Origin: Dyadobacter luteus
Lineage (GTDB): Bacteria > Bacteroidota > Bacteroidia > Cytophagales > Spirosomataceae
DNA length: 64,000 nucleotides
Reading direction: 5' to 3'
Assembly: GCF_003383615.1 (NCBI RefSeq)
Contig: NZ_QNUL01000005.1
Coordinates: 186,001-250,000, forward strand
Shown here piece after piece: positions 45,993-55,713 of this stretch (its first letter is position 1; the number at the start of each line of letters is the position of its first letter). The position numbers and the translations under genes were made by a program. The notes below the pieces were generated by a model that was not told the DNA's origin, made no database searches, and worked only from the letters and a program-made list of their open reading frames with translations.

Positions 45993-47903
45993 CTACTTTT
46001 CAACAGTAATAACTGCCGCTCCCTTGCTTGTGCCCGTACCACATCCGCTTTTCACGGAGGTTAATGTATATTCAGTTGTAGCCGTGGGAGAAACCGAAAT
46101 CAGGTATGGATTCAGGAACGTGCCATTGATCGACGTTCCGTCAGAAAGCGTGAATGACCATGGAGGAAGACCATTTTTAAATTTCAACTGAATTCTGGTG
46201 GAGCGCCCTGCGGTAATGATTCCTTTTCCGGAAACCTCACCGATTGCTTTGTTAGGTGAAATAATATCAATCTCTTCAATAGCGCTTGATACAGCTGGTG
46301 AAGAAGAAATGATTCGGATCTTATGTGCCCTGATTGTATCAGATGATGAAACAGAAGTTAGTTTTACATTCATGGTGGTAGGTGTAATCGTGGTTGGAAG
46401 ATCCACAAAGCGACCGTTTTTATCAGTCATCTGCACCACAAACTTATTCCCCGGATTATAGCGTCCTGCTGTCTTATATGGAATTTCCAGAATGGATCCG
46501 GAACACACCACATTCTGTGATAACTTTTCGAGTGTAATGGCGACTGGAGGCGCTTTTACAGCCACTTTAGCACGACCTGAAAATTTACCTACTCCACAGA
46601 GTCCACCGGCTGATGTAATCTGATAATTGGTATCATAGTAAGGTTTTACCTTTACCTTGTAAGGAGACTCCTGAATATTATTCTCATAAGTACCATCAGA
46701 TAGCAGTACAAACCATGGAGGACCGCCACCATTAAATGCTACGGTCAGTTCACCGGTCTCATTTTCATCAAGAAACAGAGAGTCTTTTTGTAGAACAGTG
46801 GTTGTCGGAGATACAATTGTGATTTTAGCAACCTGTGTTGTCAGATAGGGCGCTGAAGAAGTCACGCGTAGTCTGTATTCTCCTGGTTTATAAGTTTCGG
46901 GAATTTGCGTGGTGATATAACCGGAAGAGTCAGGAGAAGAAAGATTTTTAAATGTTCCTGTACGGTCAGCAATCTGAACTGTAAATTTATTGCCAGCCTT
47001 AAATTTACCGGTAGCACTGAAAGGTACCTGAAAAGGTATGTTATTACATAGCCTGGCAATTTTATCTGCCTCCTTCAATTCCAGTTTCGGTTCAGGGTTA
47101 TTGTCAACGTTGACGATAACTTCACCGCTTGTAGTACCGCTACCACAGGCATTTGAAACACCTGAAATCTGGTAATTTTTGATTTCGGATGGCTTAACGA
47201 TGAGATAGTGAGGGTTTGTTAATGTACTCAACACTGTTGTACTATCAGACAATCGGAAAGACCAGGGTGCTGTTCCCCCGAGCTGAACACGTAAATGCGC
47301 CTCCTGACCCGGCATGATTCGAGCTGCTTGTGTACCATCCACTACTTCAAGTCTTGCGGTAGGGGTTTGTAGCAAGCGGATGGATACTGGTGGGCTTTTT
47401 ACTACCGACATATTGCTGACAATTTGCAAATAGTAAATTTCTCCTCCTTTCTTATAAGAGGGAATAACCGCTTTAGCAGGGCTTTTCTTTACGGGTAATG
47501 ATATCGCGATTGACTTCCCGGAAGCGTCAATAATATGCGCTACATAAGTGTTTTCATCATCAAAAGGTCCCGATAATGAAAAAGGAATATTGATGGTTGT
47601 TCCGGGGCACACCGACAAATAAGAAATGTCATCAATGGCAATTTTGTATGCGTTGATCGTGTCTTTGGCTATCTGTTCCGCTTTTGCGGCCATTTCATCT
47701 GCTTCTCTTTCGGTAACAATGCTGTCGCCTGTCATTGTATCCAGGTCAATAGTATTTCCGAGCGTGTCAGGTACGACAACCGGTGTTTTGGGAGCGCTTA
47801 TGGCCGGAGTAACAGCAGGCTTTTTAATAGGTCCACGCTGACCAAAAGCACTGTACACACAGGCGTAAGAAATAAGGAAAACCAGAAGGACTAATCTCAA
47901 CAT
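45993..47903 (-). CDS. Uncharacterised secreted protein with three Ig-like repeat modules
   Basis: 636 residues from ATG at 47903. A signal peptide ends near AFGQ and a Pro-rich linker follows. Three similar modules (about 92-266, 278-449, 459-635) each hold a CxxxxxxxPF-type part (FSLSGPF; FSATGKF; YKTAGRY) and a PPWxxxLSDGT part with a CG pair (ACGSGT; LCGVGK; GCGTGT). The modules resemble cell-surface adhesin repeats. No type IX sorting domain is evident. It is not a family I recognise. Its place before porZ suggests a link to surface assembly. Confidence 0.6.
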   Translation of the reverse strand: MLRLVLLVFLISYACVYSAFGQRGPIKKPAVTPAISAPKTPVVVPDTLGNTIDLDTMTGDSIVTEREADEMAAKAEQIAKDTINAYKIAIDDISYLSVCPGTTINIPFSLSGPFDDENTYVAHIIDASGKSIAISLPVKKSPAKAVIPSYKKGGEIYYLQIVSNMSVVKSPPVSIRLLQTPTARLEVVDGTQAARIMPGQEAHLRVQLGGTAPWSFRLSDSTTVLSTLTNPHYLIVKPSEIKNYQISGVSNACGSGTTSGEVIVNVDNNPEPKLELKEADKIARLCNNIPFQVPFSATGKFKAGNKFTVQIADRTGTFKNLSSPDSSGYITTQIPETYKPGEYRLRVTSSAPYLTTQVAKITIVSPTTTVLQKDSLFLDENETGELTVAFNGGGPPWFVLLSDGTYENNIQESPYKVKVKPYYDTNYQITSAGGLCGVGKFSGRAKVAVKAPPVAITLEKLSQNVVCSGSILEIPYKTAGRYNPGNKFVVQMTDKNGRFVDLPTTITPTTMNVKLTSVSSSDTIRAHKIRIISSSPAVSSAIEEIDIISPNKAIGEVSGKGIITAGRSTRIQLKFKNGLPPWSFTLSDGTSINGTFLNPYLISVSPTATTEYTLTSVKSGCGTGTSKGAAVITVEK

Positions 47904-47935
47904 GAAAATAGAATATTTGAAAATCGAGTGTGTTA

Positions 47936-48643
47936 TTACATGTTCACCAATGTACTCCCGCGCAATACCGGTACAACATCGTAAAGATCTGACTGGAGGC
48001 AATAAGCAATATCTTTTTGAATGCCCAGTCTCTGCAGTCGTCGTACATGTGACGAATTGGAAACAGCTGCCAAAAGATTGTCTTTTGATTGGTTATAAAG
48101 TCTTTGGGCCATCAATGTTCCATCTTCTCTGAGCATATACTGGTCTTTAAGCGCTTCTGCAAGTGCTCCTGCGAACAAAGTATCTTCCAGATTTGGCCTG
48201 CCTTTCCAGCCGGCACAAAGTACGAGTACATCATAAGGCTCTGAACGCAGATGATTGGCCAAAGCTCCCAGATTCAGAAATGAGCCAATCATCACTTTTA
48301 CTGCCGATGCCCTTGCTTTGGTAATGGATAACGTTCCATTGGTCGTTGTCATTGCGATCTCTGCACCAATAAGCCTCTCATTCATATAACTGAATGGAGA
48401 ATTGTCGAGGTCAAAACCTTCTTCTTTTTTTGCATCACGTTCAGCTGCGGCAATAAATCCTTTGTCCTGAAGGTATTTACACTCCTCAATCGTAGCTACA
48501 GGAGTAATACTTTTAATACCATAGGCCAATCCGGTTACCATGCACGATGTAGCTCTGAAAATGTCAGCTACCACTACGATTGAGTTGTCAAGCTTATGTA
48601 AATGTAATAAATCAGGAGTCAGGCAGACGTCAAGTTGTTTCAT
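47936..48643 (-). CDS. comB: 2-phosphosulfolactate phosphatase family protein (ComB-like)
   Basis: 235 residues matching the ComB family from start to end, with VVVADIFRATSCMV, MTTTNGTLSITKA and LVLCAGWKGRPNLEDTLFAGAL. ComB dephosphorylates 2-phosphosulfolactate in archaeal coenzyme M synthesis. Bacteria use sulfolactate in other ways, and Bacteroidota make sulfonolipids, but a role here is speculative. 33 bp separate it from the surface-protein gene downstream and 50 bp from gcvT upstream. Confidence 0.85.
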   Translation of the reverse strand: MKQLDVCLTPDLLHLHKLDNSIVVVADIFRATSCMVTGLAYGIKSITPVATIEECKYLQDKGFIAAAERDAKKEEGFDLDNSPFSYMNERLIGAEIAMTTTNGTLSITKARASAVKVMIGSFLNLGALANHLRSEPYDVLVLCAGWKGRPNLEDTLFAGALAEALKDQYMLREDGTLMAQRLYNQSKDNLLAAVSNSSHVRRLQRLGIQKDIAYCLQSDLYDVVPVLRGSTLVNM

Positions 48644-48693
48644 ATAGAAAATGGTGCAGAAGCAATTATTATAAAAGAGTATTCGGATGTAAT

Positions 48694-49776
48694 TTATCCC
48701 TTTACAAAAGGCAATTTGATGACACGTGCTTTTAATTGGCGATCACGTACTTTGACGAAAATTTCAGTATCCGGCTTGCTCAGTACTGTTGGTACATAGC
48801 CCAATCCGATTCCCTTCTGTAACGTTGGCGACTGAGTTCCCGAAGTTACTTCACCAATTACATTACCTTCAGCATCACAAAGCTCGTAATGGCCACGTGG
48901 AATACCTCGGTCAATCATTTCGAAGCCAATGAGTTTTTTCTGGACTCCAGCTTCTTTCTGCTGTTTCAAGGCCGGTGAATTGGTAAATTCCTTGGTGAAT
49001 TTGGTTACCCATCCTAAGCCAGCTTCCAAAGGAGATGTGGTATCGTCGATATCGTTTCCATACAGGCAGAATCCTTTTTCCAATCGGAGTGTATCACGTG
49101 CACCAAGTCCTACGGGTTTGATGTCAAACTCCGCACCAGCTTCGAAGATGGCGTTCCAAACGTGCTCAGCATTTTCATTCTTAACATATACTTCAAAACC
49201 ACCTGCACCTGTATAACCAGTTGCAGATATCACCACATCTTCCACGCCAGCAAGCGTACCGATTTTGAAAGTATAGTATTCCATTGATCCCAGATCCAGA
49301 TCCGTCAACTTCTGAAGTGTTGCTGTGGCGTTGGGGCCCTGAACTGCAAAAAGACAAGTGTCTGCAGATAAATCCTGCATTTCCACACCTTCAGTATTGT
49401 ATTGCTGAATCCAGTTCCAGTCTTTCTCAATATTGGAAGCATTTACAACCAGCATATAATCGCCGTCGGCAATTTTATAAACAAGAAGATCATCCACAAC
49501 TCCGCCAGTTTCGTTTGGCAGATAGCTGTATTGTACTTTTCCATCATACAGTACCGATGCGTCATTTGCGGAAACACGCTGTATCAGGTCAAGTGCTTTT
49601 GGTCCTTTCACACTGAATTCTCCCATATGAGAGACGTCAAAAACACCTACGTTGTTACGCACTGTATGGTGTTCTTCCAGGTCGGAAGAGTAACGAACAG
49701 GCATTTCAAAACCGGCAAAAGGCACAATCTTAGCGCCCAACTGAACATGTACGTGGTGAAGCGGTACGTTTTTCAT
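48694..49776 (-). CDS. gcvT: Glycine cleavage system aminomethyltransferase (T protein)
   Basis: 360 residues. [20 protein letters not shown] and FDVSHMGEF at the N-terminus and the folate-binding domain with [10 protein letters not shown] are typical. It transfers the methylene group from GcvH-bound aminomethyl-lipoyl to tetrahydrofolate with release of ammonia. ATG at 49776 follows an in-frame TTG. A TAnnTTTG promoter lies 30 bp upstream, possibly driving the run gcvT-comB-surface protein-porZ-udk. gcvH is at 12.3 kb. Confidence 0.95.
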   Translation of the reverse strand: MKNVPLHHVHVQLGAKIVPFAGFEMPVRYSSDLEEHHTVRNNVGVFDVSHMGEFSVKGPKALDLIQRVSANDASVLYDGKVQYSYLPNETGGVVDDLLVYKIADGDYMLVVNASNIEKDWNWIQQYNTEGVEMQDLSADTCLFAVQGPNATATLQKLTDLDLGSMEYYTFKIGTLAGVEDVVISATGYTGAGGFEVYVKNENAEHVWNAIFEAGAEFDIKPVGLGARDTLRLEKGFCLYGNDIDDTTSPLEAGLGWVTKFTKEFTNSPALKQQKEAGVQKKLIGFEMIDRGIPRGHYELCDAEGNVIGEVTSGTQSPTLQKGIGLGYVPTVLSKPDTEIFVKVRDRQLKARVIKLPFVKG

Positions 49777-49804
49777 CAATGGTTAATTGGTTTAGATTTA
49801 TTTG

Positions 49805-49838
49805 CAAAAGTAGGCAAACCACATCAAAGCCACACAAA
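49805..49838 (-). promoter_or_regulatory. gcvT promoter
   Basis: Minus strand TACTTTTG (49812-49805) fits TAnnTTTG, and TTTG (49838-49835) lies 22 bp upstream. Confidence 0.5.
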
Positions 49839-49935
49839 AAACTACGTTTTCACATTTTTGGCTAAATCATTTTGAAGTATATTGGGAAAAAATAGACATA
49901 AATTATTGTCTTTTTGATCATTAACTCTGAAAACC

Positions 49936-51111
49936 ATGAAAAAAAAGTATTGGATATTTTCTATTCTACTCATTGCGAACAGTCAGGTTGTAAACGCCCA
50001 AACGGCCACTTTTAAAGGACAGGCGATTGATGATAAAATCAGTATTGGCTATGGTGTAACGACAGGCGATGTGGATGGAGACGGCAAGCCGGACATCCTT
50101 TTGGCAGATAAAAAGGATATAGTCTGGTATAAAAATCCTGGTGCAAGAGATAAATCGTGGCAACGGTTTGTAATGGCAACGAATCTGACTGAAAATGATA
50201 ATGTCTGTATTGCAGCGCGTGATATAGATGGTGACGGAAAGGTGGAAGTGGCGGTAGGAGCTGAATGGAATCCTTCTGAAACAAAGAACAATAAGAAATC
50301 GGGGGCTGTTTTTTATTTAGATGCTCCAGGGGATCGAACGCAGATGTGGGAACCTGTGCGCTTGCACCATGAGGTAACAATTCACAGGATGCAGTTCCTG
50401 AAAACTACGGATGACAATTTTCAGCTTGCTGTTTTGCCTTTGCATGGCGAGGGTAATGTGAATGGAGAAGGAGCCGGGGTGAAAGCAATCATTTTTGATA
50501 TACCTGAAAACAAAAAAGGGCTGTGGAGTTACCAGTTGCTGGATACAGAAATGCATATGACGCACAATTTTCAACCCATGGAGGTTTCAAAGCGTTTTTT
50601 GGGAATGGCCATCGCAGGAAGAGAAGGAGTTCAGGTTTTTCTGAATGGTGCTGATGGTTGGGCGGCTTCAGGAAACTGGATGGTGCCGTCTCATGGTGTG
50701 GGTGAGATTCGTACGGGGAGTCTTGGGAATAATCAGCTTTTTACTGCTACGATAGAGCCGATGCACGGAAACTCTCTGGTAGTTTATACAAAAGATGCAC
50801 GTACCGTATTGACAGATAAAATTAAAGAAGGGCACGCATTGGTATGTGCTGATTTTTTTGGTCAGGGCAGGGACCAGATCGTGATGGGGTGGAGAAACCC
50901 GAATGTAGTAGGGGAAACCGGGGTTCGTATTTACGTGGGCTCAGATGGAGAAGGGAAAAAATGGCAGGAATATACCCTGGATGAAAGAATCAAAATTGCC
51001 TGTGAAGACGTAGCTGCTGCTGATCTCGACGGCGATGGTTTTCCCGACGTGATTGCCTCGGGCAGGGCTACTAAAAATCTGGTAGTGTATTGGAATCAAA
51101 GAACAAAATGA
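49936..51111 (+). CDS. Exported FG-GAP repeat protein
   Basis: 391 residues. A signal peptide ends near NAQT and at least three FG-GAP loops are clear (DVDGDGKPDI, DIDGDGKVEV, DLDGDGFPDV). Other repeats are degenerate, and a propeller of about seven blades is likely. There is no type IX sorting domain. It resembles the protein at 28.4 kb in layout. The function is unknown; such proteins often sit with carbohydrate or sulfatase genes, but none is adjacent. Confidence 0.7.
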   Translation: MKKKYWIFSILLIANSQVVNAQTATFKGQAIDDKISIGYGVTTGDVDGDGKPDILLADKKDIVWYKNPGARDKSWQRFVMATNLTENDNVCIAARDIDGDGKVEVAVGAEWNPSETKNNKKSGAVFYLDAPGDRTQMWEPVRLHHEVTIHRMQFLKTTDDNFQLAVLPLHGEGNVNGEGAGVKAIIFDIPENKKGLWSYQLLDTEMHMTHNFQPMEVSKRFLGMAIAGREGVQVFLNGADGWAASGNWMVPSHGVGEIRTGSLGNNQLFTATIEPMHGNSLVVYTKDARTVLTDKIKEGHALVCADFFGQGRDQIVMGWRNPNVVGETGVRIYVGSDGEGKKWQEYTLDERIKIACEDVAAADLDGDGFPDVIASGRATKNLVVYWNQRTK

Positions 51112-51122
51112 GTTTGCAGAAA

Positions 51123-51166
51123 AACAGAAACGGGCTGGAAAATTCACTTTCCAGCCCGTTTCTGTT
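51123..51166. terminator. Bidirectional terminator between the FG-GAP gene and yugP
   Basis: A 19-bp perfect stem (51123-51141 with 51148-51166, core ACGGGCTGG) with a 6-nt loop and A/T-rich ends. It lies between convergent genes. Confidence 0.92.
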
Positions 51167-51183
51167 AATTTTAATCATAACGA

Positions 51184-51864
51184 TCAGTCTCTTCTGCCCA
51201 TCAATATACTTACATAGTAAAGCAAAGTTGCCAATGAACCGATGGCGGCTACAAGGTAAGTTCTTGCTGCCCATTTAAGAGCATCTGCAGACATTACGTA
51301 TTCACGCTCATTTACTATCCGGTTATTCTTGATCCATGCCAATGCACGGTTACTCGCATCATACTCTACCGGTAGCGTAATAAAACTGAACAATGTTGTT
51401 AGCGCAAACAAAGCCACACCAATTGCTAACGGAATAGGAGTAGTGTTAATTAACAGAATACCACCCAGAATTACCCATTGCATATATTGCGAAGCCACGC
51501 TCAGAAAAGGCACCATCTGCGACCTGAACTGTAACCACTTATAGGCTGTAGCATGTTGCACGGCGTGCCCACATTCGTGAGAAGCAACTGCCGCAGCAGC
51601 AACGCTACGTCCGTAAAAAACATCTGGACTTAAATTGACAGTTTTGTCCTGAGGATTGTAGTGGTCTGTAAGTTTTCCTTCAACAGAAAGAACTCTGACA
51701 TCATAAATGCCACTTTCGCGAAGCATTGTTTCAGCAATTTCCTTTCCACTCATTCCATTACTCAGACCCACCTGAGAATATTCTTCAAACTTCCTTTTCA
51801 AACGCCATTGAACGTAAAAGCTTACGATCATGACCAAAATACCAATTAAATATGCGCCACCCAT
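51184..51864 (-). CDS. yugP: Zinc metallopeptidase, YugP family
   Basis: 226 residues. The catalytic HECGH (96-100) lies in AAVASHECGHAVQHA. There is a membrane segment at the N-terminus and two or three after the active site. Members are membrane metallopeptidases of unknown substrate, widespread in Bacteria. It is the last gene of a panD-UPF0104-rfaE2-yugP run (gaps of 46, 39 and 71 bp). Confidence 0.85.
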   Translation of the reverse strand: MGGAYLIGILVMIVSFYVQWRLKRKFEEYSQVGLSNGMSGKEIAETMLRESGIYDVRVLSVEGKLTDHYNPQDKTVNLSPDVFYGRSVAAAAVASHECGHAVQHATAYKWLQFRSQMVPFLSVASQYMQWVILGGILLINTTPIPLAIGVALFALTTLFSFITLPVEYDASNRALAWIKNNRIVNEREYVMSADALKWAARTYLVAAIGSLATLLYYVSILMGRRD

Positions 51865-51935
51865 AGTGAGTATTTTTTAGATTTAGTTAAAAATAGAAAC
51901 TTATGAGGAATCCGAAAAATATAACGGCACTAACC

Positions 51936-52436
51936 TTACATTGTTTCGTTTGAATAGCCTTGTTTGATTTTTTCAATCAACGCTGTAGTTGAATAACCCT
52001 TTACAAGTGCTATCGTTTTTACCTCACCTCCATTGCCAAGTACAAAATCCGCACCAGCAATAGTTTCTACTGTATAATCGTCACCTTTTACCAAAATGTC
52101 AGGTTTTACGGCCTCTATCAGCTCAGAAGGGGTAGGTTCATCGAACAAAATGACAGCATCGACGAAAGAAAGCGCTGACATCAGTCTTGCTCTGGCATAT
52201 TCATTAACGACCGGACGAAGCGGACCTTTTAGTCTGCTCACGGAAGCATCAGTATTCAGTCCAAGCACAAGTCTGTCTCCCAAAGCACGGGCTTTTTCCA
52301 GATAATCGATATGGCCCAGGTGTACAATATCAAAGCAACCATTGGTGAAAACAACCTTTTGGTCGGCACGCTGCCAATCTGCTACTTGCTGGATTGCTTC
52401 ATCAACTCTAAGAATTTTATCTTCAGTCAGGCTCAT
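51936..52436 (-). CDS. rfaE2: D-glycero-beta-D-manno-heptose 1-phosphate adenylyltransferase
   Basis: 166 residues. It is a nucleotidyltransferase with [10 protein letters not shown] (33-42) and [15 protein letters not shown], corresponding to the C-terminal half of HldE. It makes ADP-heptose for the LPS inner core. A separate kinase, rfaE1, is expected elsewhere. It follows the UPF0104 gene by 39 bp. Confidence 0.88.
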   Translation of the reverse strand: MSLTEDKILRVDEAIQQVADWQRADQKVVFTNGCFDIVHLGHIDYLEKARALGDRLVLGLNTDASVSRLKGPLRPVVNEYARARLMSALSFVDAVILFDEPTPSELIEAVKPDILVKGDDYTVETIAGADFVLGNGGEVKTIALVKGYSTTALIEKIKQGYSNETM

Positions 52437-52475
52437 AAAGAGGAATGTTAGTTTAGGGAAAATGATTAATCCGGA

Positions 52476-53510
52476 TTACCGGGTTGCCGCTATTTCTGCC
52501 GGCTCTTCTGCTGTTTTTTTATTTTTGACCAACACATATAAAAACGCAAGTGCTCCGATAACAAGCATGAAAACCATTTGAGCACCATGTATAAATGTGG
52601 CCAGAGTGATACCGTCGTTATAGGTAAGTCCGTAAAGAACCATTACACTTCCCACAAGCATGTGATAAGCTCCGAGTCCACCCTGAACGGGAGCGGCCAT
52701 ACCGATAGATCCCACTACCAGCAATGTCAAACCAGCCAGAAGACCCAACGAAGATGTTTCCGGAATGCAAAAAAACAATACATAAGAAACCAGGTAATAC
52801 AGTACCCAGATAGCAATAGTACTGAAAATGAATAATCCCGGACTACTCAGTTTGCGAACACTTAGCAAACCTTCCAGCATCCCCTGAGCAAATGATACTA
52901 CTTTTTGTATCAGGGCATTTTGTTGAAGCTTGCTTTGTAGTGCTTTGTTTTTGAATATATAAATACCCGCAGCAGCAACAGCTACCAACCCCGCAAGAAG
53001 TATAATTAAAAGTATTGAGCCTGAAGAGTTGCTTTCACCAGAAGACAGCTTGCTCATGAAAAAATCGGTGAAGAATTTACTGAGCCGGTCGAATTCGAGA
53101 ATGAAATTGATGCCAATCATTACTAAAAGTATGATTACATCAAATATTCGTTCTGCAACTACCGTTCCGAAGCTTAGGTTTACTGGCACCCTTTCCAGTC
53201 GGTAGAGTGTGCCACAACGTGTAACTTCACCCATACGGGGCACGATGTAATTGGCAAAATAACCTGTCAGTACAGCAATGGAACTGTTGAATAAACCTGG
53301 TTTGTATCCAAGGGGCTCCATCAACATTCCCCATCTCCATGCCCTCACTACATGTGCCATCAGCAGAAATATACAGGAGATAGCAATCCATCGCCAATCT
53401 GAGCGGGCAAACCGATCCAGCATTTCAGCCAGATTGATATCTTTAAATGCAAACCAGATCAGCCCGCCGGCTAATCCCAGAGAGATAATGTAACGCAGCG
53501 CACTTTTCAT
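52476..53510 (-). CDS. Lysylphosphatidylglycerol synthase/UPF0104-type membrane protein
   Basis: 344 residues with about eight membrane segments and the motifs RAWRWGMLM, YFANYIVPRMGE and VVAERIFDVI of the LPG_synthase_TM (YbhN-like) family. Members are thought to be flippases or synthase domains. A soluble aminoacyl-transfer domain is absent, so lipid flipping or another role is more likely than lysyl transfer. The gene lies between panD and rfaE2. Confidence 0.75.
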   Translation of the reverse strand: MKSALRYIISLGLAGGLIWFAFKDINLAEMLDRFARSDWRWIAISCIFLLMAHVVRAWRWGMLMEPLGYKPGLFNSSIAVLTGYFANYIVPRMGEVTRCGTLYRLERVPVNLSFGTVVAERIFDVIILLVMIGINFILEFDRLSKFFTDFFMSKLSSGESNSSGSILLIILLAGLVAVAAAGIYIFKNKALQSKLQQNALIQKVVSFAQGMLEGLLSVRKLSSPGLFIFSTIAIWVLYYLVSYVLFFCIPETSSLGLLAGLTLLVVGSIGMAAPVQGGLGAYHMLVGSVMVLYGLTYNDGITLATFIHGAQMVFMLVIGALAFLYVLVKNKKTAEEPAEIAATR

Positions 53511-53556
53511 TGAGCTTTTATGAAGGTTGGAATTTTAGAAGCGGTATTTCTTCTGT

Positions 53557-53904
53557 TTATACAAGTTGATTGTTATGGTCGGGAAAAACAACCATAGGTT
53601 TGAAGGTTTTCGCTTCTTCCTGCGACATACTGCCGTAAGCAATAATGATAATGATATCACCGATCTGCACTCTGCGAGCCGCGGCTCCATTCAGGCAAAT
53701 CATTCCGGAAGCTCTTTCTCCTTTGATTACATAGGTTACAAAACGCTCCCCGTTGTTGTTGTTTACAATGTGTACCTGCTCATTTTCTATCAAACCGGCC
53801 GCATCCATCAGATCTTCGTCAATAGTGATACTTCCTACATAGTTCAATTCTGCCTGAGTCACCTTTACCCGGTGAATCTTCGATTTCATGAGTGTTATTT
53901 GCAT
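53557..53904 (-). CDS. panD: Aspartate 1-decarboxylase
   Basis: 115 residues. Self-cleavage site Gly24-Ser25 lies in NYVGSITID, the source of the pyruvoyl group, and [10 protein letters not shown] is also typical. It makes beta-alanine for pantothenate. panC, the next enzyme, is at 55.7 kb with an unrelated gene of opposite direction in between. A perfect-consensus promoter is upstream. Confidence 0.95.
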   Translation of the reverse strand: MQITLMKSKIHRVKVTQAELNYVGSITIDEDLMDAAGLIENEQVHIVNNNNGERFVTYVIKGERASGMICLNGAAARRVQIGDIIIIIAYGSMSQEEAKTFKPMVVFPDHNNQLV

Positions 53905-53949
53905 TACTCAGTGGTATGAGTTGATATTTTATTGTAACGTATTCTCCTG

Positions 53950-53981
53950 CAAAGTTACAGGAATAATACTGAGCCTTCAAA
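53950..53981 (-). promoter_or_regulatory. Promoter of the panD operon
   Basis: Minus strand: TTTG (53981-53978), a 20-bp spacer and TAACTTTG (53957-53950). Start near 53943 gives a leader of about 39 nt. Confidence 0.65.
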
Positions 53982-54178
53982 ACAATGCCGGTCGGGAACA
54001 GGTTCCTGTGTATGTTATGCTGAAGGTTTGGGTAAAGGTTGTTTTAAATTTTGTACCTGATAAGTAAAATCGGTTCATGCATTGTTATATTTATGCCTGA
54101 ATTAGTACCATTCAGTATTAATTTTCAGAAATATGCTTTAAACTCTATTATTAACCTTTCTTAATATTACCAAAACCA

Positions 54179-55651
54179 ATGAGTACAGACAGTAAGATAA
54201 AAGATGTAACCCGTCGGGATTTTCTTCAGAAGACCACGGCAGCAGCAATCGGAAGTTTTTTTATAGTTCCCCGCCATGTTTTAGGAAAAGGTTTTCGTGC
54301 ACCAAGTGACAAACTGAATATTGCAGCTGTTGGTATTGGCAGCAAAGGTTTTTCGGATATTACCAATGCTTATAACAAAGGAGCTGAAAATGTAGTGGCA
54401 CTTTGTGATGTGGATTGGAATCTGGGACAAAAATGCTTTGATAAATTTCCGGACGCCAAGAAATTCAAAGACTTCCGCAAGATGCTTGATGAAATGGATA
54501 AGGATATTGATGCCGTTACCGTTTCAACACCTGACCATACACATGCTGTGATTGCAATGGCTGCTATGGCAAGAGGCAAACACGTGTATGTACAGAAGCC
54601 ATTGACCCACAATATACATGAAGCGCGCGTACTTACCGAGGCTGCACGCAAATACAAATTGGTTACTCAAATGGGAAACCAGGGGGCGTCTAACCCCGGC
54701 CAGCAGCAAATGGTGGAATGGTTTAAAAAGGGAGTGATCGGTACCGTGAAGGAGGTTGATGTATGGACGAACCGTCCGATCTGGCCACAGGGGATTCCGG
54801 TGCCAACAGAAAAAGTGGCAGTGCCAAGTACGTTGGATTGGGATTTGTATGTAGGTCCTGCTGAATGGGTGGATTATACGCCTGCATATCATCCGTTCAA
54901 ATGGCATGGTTGGTGGAATTTCGGAACAGGCGCATTGGGTGACATGGGATGCCACCTGATAGATTCTCCTTTCCGTGTATTGGGATTGGGCTATCCAACT
55001 GAAGTTGAATGTAGTGTGGGAGCGGTGTTCCTGAAAGACTGGACACCAGAATATATTCCTGAGGGATGTCCTCCATCTTCACGCGTTCAGATCAAGTTCC
55101 CTGCTACCAAAACAAACAAATCTGCTTTGACAATGACGTGGCATGATGGCGGTATGCGTCCTTTCCACCCGGATTTGGTACCTGCTAATGACCCGCTTGG
55201 AGAACCAGATAGCAGTAACGGAGCCATGCTGATTGGTGATAAAGGTGTGATGATGTGTGCTACCTATGGAAAAGATCCTAAGGTTTATCTGAAAAACGGT
55301 GAAAAACTGACGATGCCAAAAGGTGCTTTCGAGACCAAGTACACGTCGCTACCTGAATATGGTCACCAGGTTGCATGGACTGACGCCTGCAAAGCCGGAT
55401 TTAACAGCAAAGAGCACAAGGCGCTTTCATCGTCATTTGATTACTCAGGTCCTTTAACTGAAACAGTAATCATGGGTAACCTGGCGATCAGAAGTTATAA
55501 CCTGAGAACTGCCAACGCGGATGGAAAAGGATTCAGCTATCCTGGCCGTAAACGTTTGCTTTGGGATGGCAATGCAATGAAGATTACAAACTTCGACGAA
55601 GCGAATCAATTCGTTTCCCGCAAATACCGTGAGGGCTGGAAGCTTTCGTAA
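54179..55651 (+). CDS. Tat-exported Gfo/Idh/MocA family oxidoreductase
   Basis: 490 residues. RRDFLQKT (12-19) with a following hydrophobic stretch is a twin-arginine signal. The N-terminal Rossmann domain has IAAVGIGSKGFSD, and VQKPLTHN carries the conserved Lys of the family. Such periplasmic NAD(P)-binding enzymes typically oxidise or epimerise sugars with tightly bound cofactor. The substrate is unknown. It is a likely client of the Tat system whose tatA is at 0.7 kb. It lies between panD and panC, transcribed in the opposite direction. Confidence 0.85.
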   Translation: MSTDSKIKDVTRRDFLQKTTAAAIGSFFIVPRHVLGKGFRAPSDKLNIAAVGIGSKGFSDITNAYNKGAENVVALCDVDWNLGQKCFDKFPDAKKFKDFRKMLDEMDKDIDAVTVSTPDHTHAVIAMAAMARGKHVYVQKPLTHNIHEARVLTEAARKYKLVTQMGNQGASNPGQQQMVEWFKKGVIGTVKEVDVWTNRPIWPQGIPVPTEKVAVPSTLDWDLYVGPAEWVDYTPAYHPFKWHGWWNFGTGALGDMGCHLIDSPFRVLGLGYPTEVECSVGAVFLKDWTPEYIPEGCPPSSRVQIKFPATKTNKSALTMTWHDGGMRPFHPDLVPANDPLGEPDSSNGAMLIGDKGVMMCATYGKDPKVYLKNGEKLTMPKGAFETKYTSLPEYGHQVAWTDACKAGFNSKEHKALSSSFDYSGPLTETVIMGNLAIRSYNLRTANADGKGFSYPGRKRLLWDGNAMKITNFDEANQFVSRKYREGWKLS

Positions 55652-55667
55652 GTTGTAATGGGAAGTA

Positions 55668-55713
55668 AAACAAAAATGGTGCAGTTTCTTATGGAACTGC
55701 ACCATTTTTGTTT
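55668..55713. terminator. Bidirectional terminator between the oxidoreductase and panC
   Basis: A 19-bp stem (55668-55686 with 55695-55713, core TGGTGCAGTT/AACTGCACCA) overlaps the panC stop codon. Confidence 0.9.
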
